Of a DNA stretch of 64,000 nt, positions 36,696 to 46,147 are shown piece by piece. Numbering within the stretch: position 1 is the stretch's first letter; each line of letters opens with the position of its first letter. The position numbers were made by a program, and so were the translations under genes. This DNA is from Bacillus subtilis subsp. subtilis (GTDB lineage Bacteria; Pseudomonadota; Gammaproteobacteria; Xanthomonadales; Xanthomonadaceae), in the NCBI GenBank assembly GCA_021733645.1, contig JAHREJ010000014.1, positions 1 through 64,000 of the forward strand. The letters are read 5' to 3'. The notes beneath the pieces are model-generated. The model had not been told where the DNA came from, did no database searches, and worked only from the letters and a program-made list of their open reading frames with translations.

Positions 36696-37715
36696 GTGAC
36701 CGCAGCCGCCCACTCTGTACCGACCCATGCCCTGCCCGCCACGGTGCCGCCGTTCCTGGCCGCCGATGTGGGTGGCACGCATGTCCGGGTTGCCAGGGTG
36801 CAGGCCAGCGCCCAACCCGACCACCCGGTGCAGCTGCTGGAATACCGCAAGTTCCGCAACGCCGACTACCCCGGCCTGAGTGCGATCCTGGCCGAGTTCC
36901 TCGGTGGCGGCCCGCGCCCGGCACACTGCGTGGTGGCTACCGCCGGCGTTGCCCGCCTGGACGGCACGGTGATCAGCGCCAACCTGCCGTGGCCGTTGTC
37001 GGCGCGCCGGATCGAGCAGGACGTGGGCCTGGACCAGGTCTACATCGTCAATGATTTCGAAGCGGTGGCCTATGCGGCCGCGCAGGTCGATGCCAGCGGC
37101 GTGCTGCAGCTCACCGGCCCGGCCACCGCCCCGCGCGGCCCGACCCTGGTGGTCGGCCCCGGCACCGGGCTGGGCGCAGCAGTGTGGATTCCCACGGCGC
37201 ACGGCGCGGTGGTGCTGGCCACCGAAGCCGGCCAACCCACGCTGGCCACCACCACCGAACTGGAAATGGCGATCGTGCGCCAGATGCAGCGCGAACATGC
37301 GCATGTGTCGGTGGAACATGCCTTGTCCGGCCCGGGCCTGATGAACCTGTATCGCGCGCTGTGCGCGCTCAACGGCCAGGCCCCCACGCTGGCCACGCCC
37401 GATGCGATCACCGCCGCGGCCGTGGCCAACCAGGACCCGCTGGCGCGCGAGAGCCTGGAAGTGTTCTGCGGCCTGCTCGGCAGCACCATCGGCGACATGG
37501 CCCTGCAATACGGCATCACCGGCGGGGTCTACCTGGCCGGCGGCATCCTGCCGCAGATCCGCGAATTCCTGTTGAACAGCAGTTTCGTGCGCCGGTACCT
37601 CAACAAGGGGCCGATGCGCGAGGCGCTGGAACGCATTCCCGTGAAGGTGGTCGAGCACGGGCAGCTGGGCGTCATCGGCGCCGCCAGCTGGTACCTGGGA
37701 CACCGGGACGCCTGA
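36696..37715 (+). CDS. nagK: N-acetylglucosamine kinase / glucokinase family
   Basis: A 339-residue cytoplasmic sugar kinase of the bacterial glucokinase (Glk) fold. The phosphate-binding ADVGGTHVRVA is near the N-terminus, VNDFEAVAYA carries the catalytic Asp, and GPGTGLGAA is the second ATP loop. The sequence family is glucokinase, but the place in the locus, divergent from nagP and followed by a receptor and hexosaminidase, makes N-acetylglucosamine the likely substrate. Start is a GTG at 36696 behind AAGGGAG; an earlier ATG at 36615 lies within the operator region. Confidence 0.82.
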   Translation: MTAAAHSVPTHALPATVPPFLAADVGGTHVRVARVQASAQPDHPVQLLEYRKFRNADYPGLSAILAEFLGGGPRPAHCVVATAGVARLDGTVISANLPWPLSARRIEQDVGLDQVYIVNDFEAVAYAAAQVDASGVLQLTGPATAPRGPTLVVGPGTGLGAAVWIPTAHGAVVLATEAGQPTLATTTELEMAIVRQMQREHAHVSVEHALSGPGLMNLYRALCALNGQAPTLATPDAITAAAVANQDPLARESLEVFCGLLGSTIGDMALQYGITGGVYLAGGILPQIREFLLNSSFVRRYLNKGPMREALERIPVKVVEHGQLGVIGAASWYLGHRDA

Positions 37716-37855
37716 CCGGTCCCGCAACACCGAAAACGCAGCACGCACTACGTGGCACGCCATCGCCCCGGATGCCCCGCATCCGCGGCAAGGCCCCACG
37801 CAACCGCAAGACGAACGCCGCAGCCGGCAACCATCGAGTGATGAGGAGAGACATC

Positions 37856-40549
37856 ATGAACACCCGCAAGACCCTGCTTTCTGCAGCGATCGTCAGCTGC
37901 CTTGCCTTCAGTGCCCACGCGCAGCAGGCCCCGACCGCCACCGACCTGGACACCGTGCAGGTCACCGGTATCCGCGGCTCGATGGAGAAGTCCCTCGATA
38001 CCAAGCGTGAAGCCAATGCGCGCCTGGAAGTGGTTACCGCCGAAGACGTCGGCAAGCTGCCGGCGCACAACGTCGCCGACACCCTGCAGCGCCTGCCGGG
38101 CGTAAACATCAGCTCGTCCAGCGCCGACGAAGGCGGCTTCGACGAAGCCGACCGCGTCAGCCTGCGCGGTACCAGCCCCAGCCTCACCCAGACCCTGATC
38201 AACGGCCACACCGTCGGCTCGGCCGACTGGTTCGTGCTCAGCCAGGGCAGCAACGTCGGCCGCAGCGTCAGCTACACCCTGCTGCCGTCCGAACTGGTCC
38301 GCTCGGTGGAAGTGAACAAGTCCTCGCAGGCCAAGCTGCAGGACGGCGGCACCACCGGCACGGTCAACATCATCACCCGCAAGCCGCTGGAGTTCGCCAA
38401 GCAGATCACCGCCGAAGCCTCGATCGGCGCAGTGCGTTCGGACCAGGCCAAGTCCAATGATCCGCAGCTGTCGGGCCTGTTCAACTACAAGAACGAGGAC
38501 AGCACCTTCGGCGTGATGGTGCAGGCCTTCAGCCAGAAGCGCGAGCTGCGCCGCGAAGCGCAGGAAATTCCGTCGGGCTTCTTCAAGATCGACCCGGCCG
38601 GCACGGTGGCCAAGAGCAACCCGGACCTGGCCGGCGTGTACGCACCGGCACTGCTGGGTTCGACCCTGTTCGAACAGACCCGTGAGCGCAAGGGCGGCCT
38701 GGTGTCGCTGCAGTTCAAGCCGGCCGACAACCTCACCCTGGGCCTGGAAGGCTTCACCTCCAAGCTGGAAGCCAACAACTACAACCGCAACTTCATGTTG
38801 TGGGGCGGCAAGATCCTCAACGACGACAAAGACGCCAACGGTGTGATTACCCGCCCGGGCCAGGCACCGCTGCCGGGCTACGTGGTCAAGGATGGCGTGC
38901 TCACCAACGCCAACTTCGCCGGTGTGGCCGGTACGCCGTACGCGGTGTACGACATGATCTACCGCGAAGCCTCGGCCAAGAGCAGCTACATCACCGCCGA
39001 TGCGGACTGGCAGATCAACGAGAGCCTGTCGGCCAAGTTCCAGGCCGGCAGCACCAAGGGCACCGGCACCACCCCGCGCCAGTTCATCGCCGAGGTCACC
39101 GTGGGTGACGGCGGCGGCGCCAACTGGACCACCCACGGCGCCGGCTCGCCGGTGGACTGGAACGTGGGCGGCAACACCGGTCCTGACGGCGTGACCAGCT
39201 TCGGCACCTGGGGCAACCAGGAAGTCACCGCCGAAGACAAGGAAAAGTGGTTCACCGCCGACTTCAGCCAGTACGTGGACACCGGCACCTTGAACTCGAT
39301 CGACTTCGGCGTGCGTTATGCCGACCACAAGCGTGAAGCCCTGTCGCCGGAAGGCGCCACCCCGGGCGACATCTGGTCGGCACTGAAGGGTGGTGCCACC
39401 GGCAACTTCCCGGGCGGCTTTGCCGGCGGCATTGGCGGCAACTTCCCGCGCAACCTGTGGTACTACACCCCCGGCGCGCTGAAGGATGCCATCCTCAACA
39501 ACTCCACCTGGCTGGCCGGCAATGATGGCCCGACCGGTCGCCACAACTATGGTGGCGAGTGGAAGGTGGCCGAGAAGAACTTCGCCGGCTATGTGCAGGC
39601 CAACTTCAGCGGTGACCGCTGGAGCGGCAACGTCGGCCTGCGTTACGTCAACATCAAGCAGGACATCGATACCTACCAGGCGGTCAGCGATGCGGCCAAC
39701 GCCGATGTCAGCAGCCTGTTCGGCAAGTGGAAGGCGCTGGCCTTCCAGAACAAGCACGACCGCATCCTGCCCAGCGCCAACCTCAAGTTCGACATGGCCG
39801 ACGACCTGGTGTTCCGCTTCGCCGCGTCGCAGACCCAGACCCTGCCGGACTTCTCGGCACTGGGCGCGTCCTCGTGGGGTTCGGACCTGAGCAAGACCGG
39901 TGGTGGTGGCAACCCGAACCTGAAGCCGGTGCTGTCCACCAACTTCGACGCCAACCTGGAGTGGTACTTCATGCCGCGCGGCCTGGTGTCCGTCGGTGCG
40001 TACTCGATGAACCTGAAGGACTACGTGGCCTTCGGCACGCAGACCCAGATGCTGTACAGCGAACTGACCAACCAGCTGGAGGCCTACCAGGTCGCCGTGC
40101 CGGTCAACGCCGACGGCAAGGTCAACGGTCTCGAGGTGGCCTACGAACAGCCGATCGGCGACAACTTCGGTGTCAACGCCAACTACACCTATGCCGATGG
40201 CAGCACCTCGCACACCTGGGAAGACGGCAGCAACAACCTGCTGGGCACCTCCAAGAACACCTACAACGTGGGTGCCTACTTCGAGAACGACACCTTCGGT
40301 GCACGCGTCAGCTACACCTACCGGTCCTCGTTCCTGATCGGCCTGAAGGGCGCCAGCCCGTACTACCAGGATGATTTCGGCACCCTGGCGCTGTCGCTGA
40401 GCTACAAGGCCACCGATTGGCTGAGTGTCAGCTTCGATGCGCTGAACCTCAACAACCCGACCCTGAAGTACTACCAGAGCGCCTCGATCCCGAGCGCGTT
40501 CTACGAGAACGGTCGCCAGTACTACCTGAACTTCCGCTTCAAGTACTGA
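37856..40549 (+). CDS. TonB-dependent receptor for chito-oligosaccharides
   Basis: An 897-residue outer-membrane receptor. The signal peptide ends at residue 22 (AHAQ). The plug has LDTVQVTGIRGSMEKSLDTKREA, the mark of the carbohydrate-type receptors common in Xanthomonas, then VADTLQRLPGVNI and GGTTGTVNIITRKPL. The barrel ends YYLNFRFKY. No signalling extension is present. Position between nagK and hexosaminidase indicates import of N-acetylglucosamine or its oligomers; this is inferred from context. An AGGAGAG site precedes the ATG. Confidence 0.88.
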   Translation: MNTRKTLLSAAIVSCLAFSAHAQQAPTATDLDTVQVTGIRGSMEKSLDTKREANARLEVVTAEDVGKLPAHNVADTLQRLPGVNISSSSADEGGFDEADRVSLRGTSPSLTQTLINGHTVGSADWFVLSQGSNVGRSVSYTLLPSELVRSVEVNKSSQAKLQDGGTTGTVNIITRKPLEFAKQITAEASIGAVRSDQAKSNDPQLSGLFNYKNEDSTFGVMVQAFSQKRELRREAQEIPSGFFKIDPAGTVAKSNPDLAGVYAPALLGSTLFEQTRERKGGLVSLQFKPADNLTLGLEGFTSKLEANNYNRNFMLWGGKILNDDKDANGVITRPGQAPLPGYVVKDGVLTNANFAGVAGTPYAVYDMIYREASAKSSYITADADWQINESLSAKFQAGSTKGTGTTPRQFIAEVTVGDGGGANWTTHGAGSPVDWNVGGNTGPDGVTSFGTWGNQEVTAEDKEKWFTADFSQYVDTGTLNSIDFGVRYADHKREALSPEGATPGDIWSALKGGATGNFPGGFAGGIGGNFPRNLWYYTPGALKDAILNNSTWLAGNDGPTGRHNYGGEWKVAEKNFAGYVQANFSGDRWSGNVGLRYVNIKQDIDTYQAVSDAANADVSSLFGKWKALAFQNKHDRILPSANLKFDMADDLVFRFAASQTQTLPDFSALGASSWGSDLSKTGGGGNPNLKPVLSTNFDANLEWYFMPRGLVSVGAYSMNLKDYVAFGTQTQMLYSELTNQLEAYQVAVPVNADGKVNGLEVAYEQPIGDNFGVNANYTYADGSTSHTWEDGSNNLLGTSKNTYNVGAYFENDTFGARVSYTYRSSFLIGLKGASPYYQDDFGTLALSLSYKATDWLSVSFDALNLNNPTLKYYQSASIPSAFYENGRQYYLNFRFKY

Positions 40550-40580
40550 TCCACGCACCATCGCGCTGTTAGCCTGAACG

Positions 40581-40608
40581 ACGGGCCCGGACCTCCGGGC
40601 CCGTTTTT
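40581..40608 (+). terminator. intrinsic terminator after receptor
   Basis: ACGGGCCCGG and CCGGGCCCGT pair around ACCT, followed by TTTTT. It separates the receptor from the hexosaminidase, so the enzyme may be expressed at a lower or separate level. Confidence 0.8.
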
Positions 40609-40645
40609 ACAGGTGGAACCCGATTCGCTACAAAGGAATGACCCG

Positions 40646-42982
40646 ATGCACACCCGCACCCGTCGTACCTCGCTGTCGATGCTGTCCTTCGCACTGGCCC
40701 TGTCCCTGGCACCGCTTGCGCACGCCACCGACGCGCAGGCCCCCGAAGGTCCACGCGCCCTGCCCGGCGCGCTGCCGCTGATTCCCGCGCCGGCCCATGT
40801 GGAACACCTTGACGGTGCCGCCTTCAAGATCGCCGCCAGCACCCCGGTGTGGGCCCGTGGCGACGCGGCCACCCGCGTGGCCGGCCAGTTCACCACCCTG
40901 CTGCGCAACAGTGGCGGCCCGACCCTGCAGGTGAAGAACGGAAACGGCAAGAACGGCATCAACGTGGTGTTGAACCCCGCGTTGAAGACCGGCGCGGAGG
41001 GCTACCAGCTGCGTTCCAATGGGGAGGGCGTGACCATCGCCGCGGCCACCGAGGCCGGCCTGTTCTACGGCGCGGCCACGCTGTCGCAGTTGTTCACCAG
41101 CGGCACCGATGGCACGCTGCCCGCGCTGCGCATCGACGATGCCCCCCGCTTTACCTGGCGTGGCCTGATGCTCGATTCGGCCCGCCACTTCCAGAGTCTG
41201 GACGAGATCAAGCGCGTGCTCGACGCGATGGCCGAACAGAAACTCAACACCTTCCATTGGCATCTCACCGATGACCAGGGCTGGCGCATGGAGATCAAGC
41301 GCTACCCGAAGCTGACCGGCGTGGGCAGCTGCCGCATCCCGGCCGGCGATGGTGGTCGCGATCCGGTCACCGGCGCGGAGCGGCCGTACTGCGGTTTCTA
41401 TACCCAGGACCAGATCCGCGAGGTGATCGCCTATGCGGCCGCGCGCCACATCCAGGTCATTCCCGAGATCGATGTGCCGGGCCATGCCACTGCGGCGATC
41501 GCCGCCTATCCCGAACTGGGCACGCTGGACACCCCACTGGTGCCGCTGAGCGAATGGGGCGTGTTCCCGAACCTGTTCAATACCGAAGAAACCACGTTCA
41601 CCTTCCTGGAAAACGTGCTGGAAGAAGTCATCGCGCTGTTCCCGGCCAAGTACGTGCACGTGGGCGGCGACGAAGCGGTCAAGGACCAGTGGGAAGCCTC
41701 GGCACGCGTGCAGCAGCGCATGCGCGAACTGGGTGCCCGTGATGAGATGGCCATGCAGAGCCACATCATCAAGCGCCTGGAAACCTTTCTGGAGCAGCAC
41801 GATCGCCGCCTGATCGGCTGGGACGAAATCCTGGAAGGCGGCCTGCCGCCGGAAGCCACGGTGATGTCCTGGCGCGGTACCGAAGGCGGCCTGAAAGCGG
41901 CCAGCGAAGGCCATGATGTGATCATGTCGCCAGTCACCGACATGTACATGGACTACCTGCAGACCAACGCCGCCAACGAACCGCCAGGGCGCCCGGCCAG
42001 TATTCCGCTGGCACGCGTCTACGGCTTCGAGCCGGTGCCCGACGCGTTGGCCAAAGACAAGCAGCAGCACATCCTGGGCCTGCAGGCCAACATGTTCACC
42101 GAGCACACGCGCAGCTACGCACGGTTGCAGCACAACCTGTTCCCACGGTTGGCCGCCGTGGCGGAAACCGGTTGGTCGCCGCGCGAACGCCGCAACTACG
42201 CCGACTTCCTGGCGCGTCTGCCGACCCAGCTGCAACGCTGGCAGGCAATGGGTATCGCCTATGCGCAGACGCCCTTCCAGGTGGAACTGGACAGCAGCGA
42301 CGACCGCAACGCCGGCACCGCCATGCTCGCACTGCGCACACCGCTGGGCTATGAAATCCACTACAGCGTGGACGGCAGCGCGGTCACCGCACAGTCGCCG
42401 CGTTACACCGCACCGCTGACCCGGCCGCTGCCGGTCACGCTGCAGGCCGCCACGTTCTTCGACGGCAAGGCACTGGCCAGCGCCGCCAGCCGCTTCGACC
42501 TCACTGCCACGTCGCTGCTCAGCCGCAGCGACGAGCAGCTGGCGATGTGCCCGGGCGAAGGCCAGCTGCTGCTGCGCCTGGAAGATGATGGCCCGGCCGA
42601 TGGCGCGCGGGCGGTGTTCAACGTCAACATCTTCAACCCGTGCTGGTTGTGGAAGGACGCCAATGTGGACGGCATCGCCACGCTGCGCGTGCGTGCCGGG
42701 CAGATTCCGTATTACTTCCAGTTGGCCCATGACGAACCGCAGCGGACCTTCAGCCCGGCGCGCAGTGCGCATGGCGAAATGGACGTGCTCAACGGCAACT
42801 GCGCCGGCAAGCCGCTGGTGAGCGTGCCGCTGCCGGCCACGCCGGGGGCGGACGGGTTCATCACCCTGGAGGCGGCACTGCCGCGTTCGGTGAAGGGAAC
42901 CCAGGACCTGTGCGTGCGCTTCACCGGCGATACGCGGCCCACGATGTGGGTGCTGGATGATCTGACGCTGCAGCCGCGCTGA
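40646..42982 (+). CDS. hex: beta-N-acetylhexosaminidase, GH20
   Basis: A 778-residue secreted enzyme that removes terminal N-acetylglucosamine from chito-oligosaccharides. The signal peptide ends near residue 26 (AHA). An N-terminal GH20b-like domain precedes the catalytic TIM barrel (about 150-500): FTWRGLMLDSARHF, HWHLTDDQGWRMEI, and the catalytic pair Asp342-Glu343 in HVGGDEAVKDQW. A C-terminal beta-sandwich (about 555-778) follows. The ATG at 40646 begins the signal peptide. Works upstream of the receptor or permease in the same locus. Confidence 0.94.
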   Translation: MHTRTRRTSLSMLSFALALSLAPLAHATDAQAPEGPRALPGALPLIPAPAHVEHLDGAAFKIAASTPVWARGDAATRVAGQFTTLLRNSGGPTLQVKNGNGKNGINVVLNPALKTGAEGYQLRSNGEGVTIAAATEAGLFYGAATLSQLFTSGTDGTLPALRIDDAPRFTWRGLMLDSARHFQSLDEIKRVLDAMAEQKLNTFHWHLTDDQGWRMEIKRYPKLTGVGSCRIPAGDGGRDPVTGAERPYCGFYTQDQIREVIAYAAARHIQVIPEIDVPGHATAAIAAYPELGTLDTPLVPLSEWGVFPNLFNTEETTFTFLENVLEEVIALFPAKYVHVGGDEAVKDQWEASARVQQRMRELGARDEMAMQSHIIKRLETFLEQHDRRLIGWDEILEGGLPPEATVMSWRGTEGGLKAASEGHDVIMSPVTDMYMDYLQTNAANEPPGRPASIPLARVYGFEPVPDALAKDKQQHILGLQANMFTEHTRSYARLQHNLFPRLAAVAETGWSPRERRNYADFLARLPTQLQRWQAMGIAYAQTPFQVELDSSDDRNAGTAMLALRTPLGYEIHYSVDGSAVTAQSPRYTAPLTRPLPVTLQAATFFDGKALASAASRFDLTATSLLSRSDEQLAMCPGEGQLLLRLEDDGPADGARAVFNVNIFNPCWLWKDANVDGIATLRVRAGQIPYYFQLAHDEPQRTFSPARSAHGEMDVLNGNCAGKPLVSVPLPATPGADGFITLEAALPRSVKGTQDLCVRFTGDTRPTMWVLDDLTLQPR

Positions 42983-42990
42983 GGATTGGA

Positions 42991-43019
42991 AAGGGGTGCC
43001 GGCCTTGCCGGTACCCCTT
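42991..43019 (+). terminator. terminator hairpin after hexosaminidase
   Basis: AAGGGGTGCCGGC pairs with GCCGGTACCCCTT around CTT, with one G-T pair. It starts nine bases past the stop. No long U run follows. Confidence 0.55.
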
Positions 43020-43123
43020 GGGTGGAATCATGGAGCCGTTGGGTTGCAGGCTGCGGAGAGCAGCACCGCGCGGCGCGTGGTGTCCACGCATGCCGTTGCC
43101 GGCGTCGGCGCCTGTCCGCCCGG

Positions 43124-43513
43124 TTACCCGCGCAGGCGCAGCAGCAGGTCGCGCAGCGGGGTGAAGGCCAGCGCCATGCCGGCGATGACGCCGACGCTGT
43201 TGGCCAGCACGTCCATCGGGTCGGCCATGCGGGTGGCGGTCAATGCCCCCTGCGCAACCTCGATGCCGATGCCCAGCCCGACCAGGCCCACGCCAGCCCA
43301 TAGCAGCGCCGCGCGCGTGCGGTAGATCTGCACGGCCGAGCCGGCCAGCAGGAAGTACGCCAGGAAGTGCTCCACCTTGTCGCTGTTGGCCGGCAGCGCC
43401 ATCGGCGGCAGCCGGACCAGGCAGACCGTGATCGTGGCGGCAATGGCCAGCCACCACAGCACCAACCAGAACCGCGCGAAACGCAGCGGCTTCAACATCC
43501 CTGTGGCAAGCAT
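43124..43513 (-). CDS. VanZ-like membrane protein
   Basis: A 129-residue inner-membrane protein with four hydrophobic helices. The family marks are NSDKVEHFLAYFLLA, IGIEVAQ and DVLANSVG. VanZ proteins affect teicoplanin sensitivity in Gram-positives; here the role is unknown. The ATG at 43513 lies one base after the stop of the methyltransferase gene, so translation may be coupled. A shorter start at 43498 also keeps the whole domain. Confidence 0.75.
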   Translation of the reverse strand: MLATGMLKPLRFARFWLVLWWLAIAATITVCLVRLPPMALPANSDKVEHFLAYFLLAGSAVQIYRTRAALLWAGVGLVGLGIGIEVAQGALTATRMADPMDVLANSVGVIAGMALAFTPLRDLLLRLRG

Positions 43514-43514
43514 C

Positions 43515-44699
43515 TCAAAGGCGCCAGGTCAGGTCGCCCAGCGGGAAGGCGGCCTCGAAGTCGACGTCGCGCTGGAAGCCCATCACCTGGAAGCGCTCGC
43601 CCATGCCGGTGGGCAGGGTGAGTTTTTTGACCTGGTCGCGCAGGCGCACCTTGCCAAACTCGTCGGTGCGCGCTTCGGCATTGCCAAGCAGTGCATCCAG
43701 CCCGTTGCCAAGCAGGAAGCTGGCCTGTGTGCAGTAGCCGGCCAGTTCGAAACCGGCGCCGGTACCGGCTTCGGCCAGTGCGGTGAAATCCACCGACGCG
43801 GTCAGGTCCTGCAGGCCAGGCCAGCGGTACAGGTCGTTGTGCACCTGGTGGCGGTAAAACGCACGCACCGTGCCGTCGTCGCGCTCATCCTGGTAGTACT
43901 CGCCACGCGGGTAGCCATAGTCGACAAACAGCATTGCGCCACGCTGCAGGCCACCGGCCACGGCCTGGATCCAGTACGGCAGCTGCGGCAGCAGCTCGGA
44001 GCGGTAGCCGTCGGCGAAGGGCTTTTCGCGGTAGTGCTCCAGGTGGCGCACCGCGGCGCTGAGCATGGCATCGGCCGGCTGCGCACCGCGCATGAAAGCG
44101 CCCTGCGCATCCAGCTCCACCGTTTCCTCGTAGACCCGGCCTTCGCGGGCCAGGAAGCGCGGGGTGGGCAGCGCATCAATCACTTCGTTGGCGAACACGA
44201 TGCCGTCCCAGTCGTCGTCAAACGGACCGTTCAACCACTCCACCAGCGCAAACACCGGCGGGATCAACGCTTTCTCCAGCCGCTCGCGCTGGCGCTCGCG
44301 CAGGTCCGCGCTGGGCTCCAGGATGGCGTAGCGCTCGGGCATCGCGTCCAGCTCCAGCATGCGCTTGAGCATCACTTCGGCGAACGCGCCGCTGCCGCCG
44401 CCCAGCTCCATGAAGCGCGCCTGCGGCCCCAATTGCTGCATCACCGGGGCGATGGCGTTGGCCAGGGTGGCCGCAAACAGCGGCCCCAACTCGGGTGCGG
44501 TGGTGAAATCGCCGGATTCGCCGAACTTGCTTGCCCCCGCGCTGTAATACCCCAGCCCCGGCGTGTACAGGCTCAGTTCCATGAACCGGGCAAACGGCAT
44601 GGCGCCGCCATTGGCAAGGATCTCAGCACGCAGTGCCGCAGCCAGCTGATCGCTGTGGGCCAGGGCGTCGGTATCGGGGGTCGGCAGTGGGGAATGCAT
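43515..44699 (-). CDS. MidA/NDUFAF7-like SAM-dependent methyltransferase
   Basis: A 394-residue class I methyltransferase of the DUF185 family. It has MPFARFMELSLYTPGLGYYSAG at the N-terminus, the SAM site FMELGGGSGAFAEVML, IVFANEVIDALP and FVDYGYPRGEYY. The mitochondrial homologue methylates an arginine of the complex I subunit NDUFS2; the bacterial substrate is not known to me. The ATG at 44699 is preferred over 44732, which adds only unconserved residues. The gene is divergent from folM. Confidence 0.88.
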   Translation of the reverse strand: MHSPLPTPDTDALAHSDQLAAALRAEILANGGAMPFARFMELSLYTPGLGYYSAGASKFGESGDFTTAPELGPLFAATLANAIAPVMQQLGPQARFMELGGGSGAFAEVMLKRMLELDAMPERYAILEPSADLRERQRERLEKALIPPVFALVEWLNGPFDDDWDGIVFANEVIDALPTPRFLAREGRVYEETVELDAQGAFMRGAQPADAMLSAAVRHLEHYREKPFADGYRSELLPQLPYWIQAVAGGLQRGAMLFVDYGYPRGEYYQDERDDGTVRAFYRHQVHNDLYRWPGLQDLTASVDFTALAEAGTGAGFELAGYCTQASFLLGNGLDALLGNAEARTDEFGKVRLRDQVKKLTLPTGMGERFQVMGFQRDVDFEAAFPLGDLTWRL

Positions 44700-44755
44700 G
44701 GTGCAGGCGATTGCGGTGACAATGCACAGCATAGCCGAGCCCGGAGTTACCCCCG

Positions 44756-45493
44756 ATGACCGATTCCGCCCCCGTCGTGCTGATCACCGGCAGCGCACGC
44801 CGGATCGGCGCGGCGATCGCCCGCCAGTTCCATGCCTGCGGCTGGTCGGTGGTGCTGCACGCCCATACCTCCACCGCCGAACTGCAGCAGATGGCCTTCG
44901 ACCTGGACATGCTGCGCCCGGGCAGCGTGCTGGCGCTGCAGGCCGACCTGCGCGATGCCGAGGCGCTGCCCGATCTGGTCGAGCAGACCGTGGCCCAGTT
45001 CGGGCGGCTGGACGCGCTGGTCAACAATGCATCCAACTTCTACCCCACCCTGCTTGGCCAGATCACCGCCGAGCACTGGGACGATCTGTTCGCGGTCAAC
45101 GCCCGCGCGCCGCTGCTGCTGGCCCAGGCTGCCGCCCCCCAGCTGCGCCGTCACCAGGGCTGCATCGTCAACCTCACCGACCTGCATGGCACCCAGCCGA
45201 TGCGCGACCACCCGGTGTACAGCGCGGCCAAGGCGGCGCTGGAAATGGTGACCCGCTCGCTGGCGCTGGAACTGGCACCCAAGGTGCGGGTGAATGCGGT
45301 GGCACCCGGGGCCATCCTGTGGCCGGAACAGGGCAAGGACGATTTCGCCCAGCAGGCGCTGCTGCTGCGCACGCCGCTGGCGCGCACCGGCACGGTGGAA
45401 GAGATCGCCGAGGCGGTGTACTGGCTGGTCACCGATGCCGCGTTCATCACCGGGCACACATTGCGCGTGGATGGCGGGCGGACCTTGTCGTAG
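44756..45493 (+). CDS. folM: pteridine reductase / dihydromonapterin reductase
   Basis: A 245-residue short-chain dehydrogenase. The NADPH site reads TGSARRIG; the TGxxxRxG form with Arg is diagnostic of pteridine reductases, not general SDRs. ALVNNASNFYPT, DLHG and the YSAAK (Tyr-x3-Lys) active site are present. It reduces dihydrobiopterin or dihydromonapterin to the tetrahydro form, or can back up dihydrofolate reductase. It is convergent with folK, a folate gene. Its TAG stop is inside the GTAG tag of a palindrome. Confidence 0.88.
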   Translation: MTDSAPVVLITGSARRIGAAIARQFHACGWSVVLHAHTSTAELQQMAFDLDMLRPGSVLALQADLRDAEALPDLVEQTVAQFGRLDALVNNASNFYPTLLGQITAEHWDDLFAVNARAPLLLAQAAAPQLRRHQGCIVNLTDLHGTQPMRDHPVYSAAKAALEMVTRSLALELAPKVRVNAVAPGAILWPEQGKDDFAQQALLLRTPLARTGTVEEIAEAVYWLVTDAAFITGHTLRVDGGRTLS

Positions 45494-45560
45494 GGCCGGC
45501 CGCTGGCCGGCTCCGCATGCACCCGGCATCGCCTGGTTGGCCACCAGCGGCCGGCACCAC
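45490..45560. repeat. GTAG REP pair between folM and folK
   Basis: GTAGGGCCGGCCGCTGGCCG at 45490, and a second, inverted, related palindrome CCACCAGCGGCCGGCACCAC at 45541-45560. The tag of the first overlaps the folM stop codon. It fills the 78-base convergent gap. Confidence 0.6.
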
Positions 45561-45571
45561 CGGTGCATCGC

Positions 45572-46063
45572 TTACCCCGGCAGCAGGTCCATCGTCTCGA
45601 ACGCTTCGCCGAATTGCCGATGCGCCCGCCACAGCGTGGCCAGGTCCAGGCCACTGACCGGGTCGATGAAGTCCGGGGCGATATCGGCCAGTGGCTTGAG
45701 CACGAAGGCGTGCTTGAGCTCCGGGCGCGGGATGCGCAGGTGGCCGGGGCCCTCCACGATCAGGTCGCCGTAAAACACCACGTCCAGGTCCAGGGTCCGG
45801 TTGGAAAAGCGCGGCCCGCTGCGGTCACGGCCGTGCGCGTCTTCCAGCGCATGCAGCCAGGCGTCCAGCACATCCAGCGGCAGGTCGGTGTCGATGGCCA
45901 CGCCGTTGTTGAGGAAATCCGGACCCTCAAAGCCCACCGCGGCGGTGCGGTAGGCCGGGGAGACCAGGATCGCGCCGAAACGCGCGCGAAGGGCCTCCAC
46001 CGCGGCGTGAAGGTGCTGTTGCGGCTGCAGGTTGCTGCCCAGGCTCAGAAGCGCAGTGGTCAT
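45572..46063 (-). CDS. folK: 2-amino-4-hydroxy-6-hydroxymethyldihydropteridine diphosphokinase
   Basis: A 163-residue enzyme of folate synthesis that transfers pyrophosphate from ATP to hydroxymethyl-dihydropterin. SLGSNLQPQQHLHAA starts it, then PDFLNN and the signature RFSNRTLDLDVVFYG with both metal-binding aspartates and IPRPELKHAFVLKPL. The ATG at 46063 matches the usual N-terminus. It is divergent from the Anbu gene by 84 bases. Confidence 0.95.
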   Translation of the reverse strand: MTTALLSLGSNLQPQQHLHAAVEALRARFGAILVSPAYRTAAVGFEGPDFLNNGVAIDTDLPLDVLDAWLHALEDAHGRDRSGPRFSNRTLDLDVVFYGDLIVEGPGHLRIPRPELKHAFVLKPLADIAPDFIDPVSGLDLATLWRAHRQFGEAFETMDLLPG

Positions 46064-46147
46064 GGTATTCAGCGTGCGTGGGGCGAATCCACACGGGGCC
46101 AACAGGGCCACCGCATAGAATCGGGGTGCACATCATAGGACACCGCC

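Noticed and set aside
44756..45493. Generic 3-oxoacyl-ACP reductase
   Set aside because: The TGxxxRxG cofactor motif with Arg and location next to folK favour pteridine reductase.
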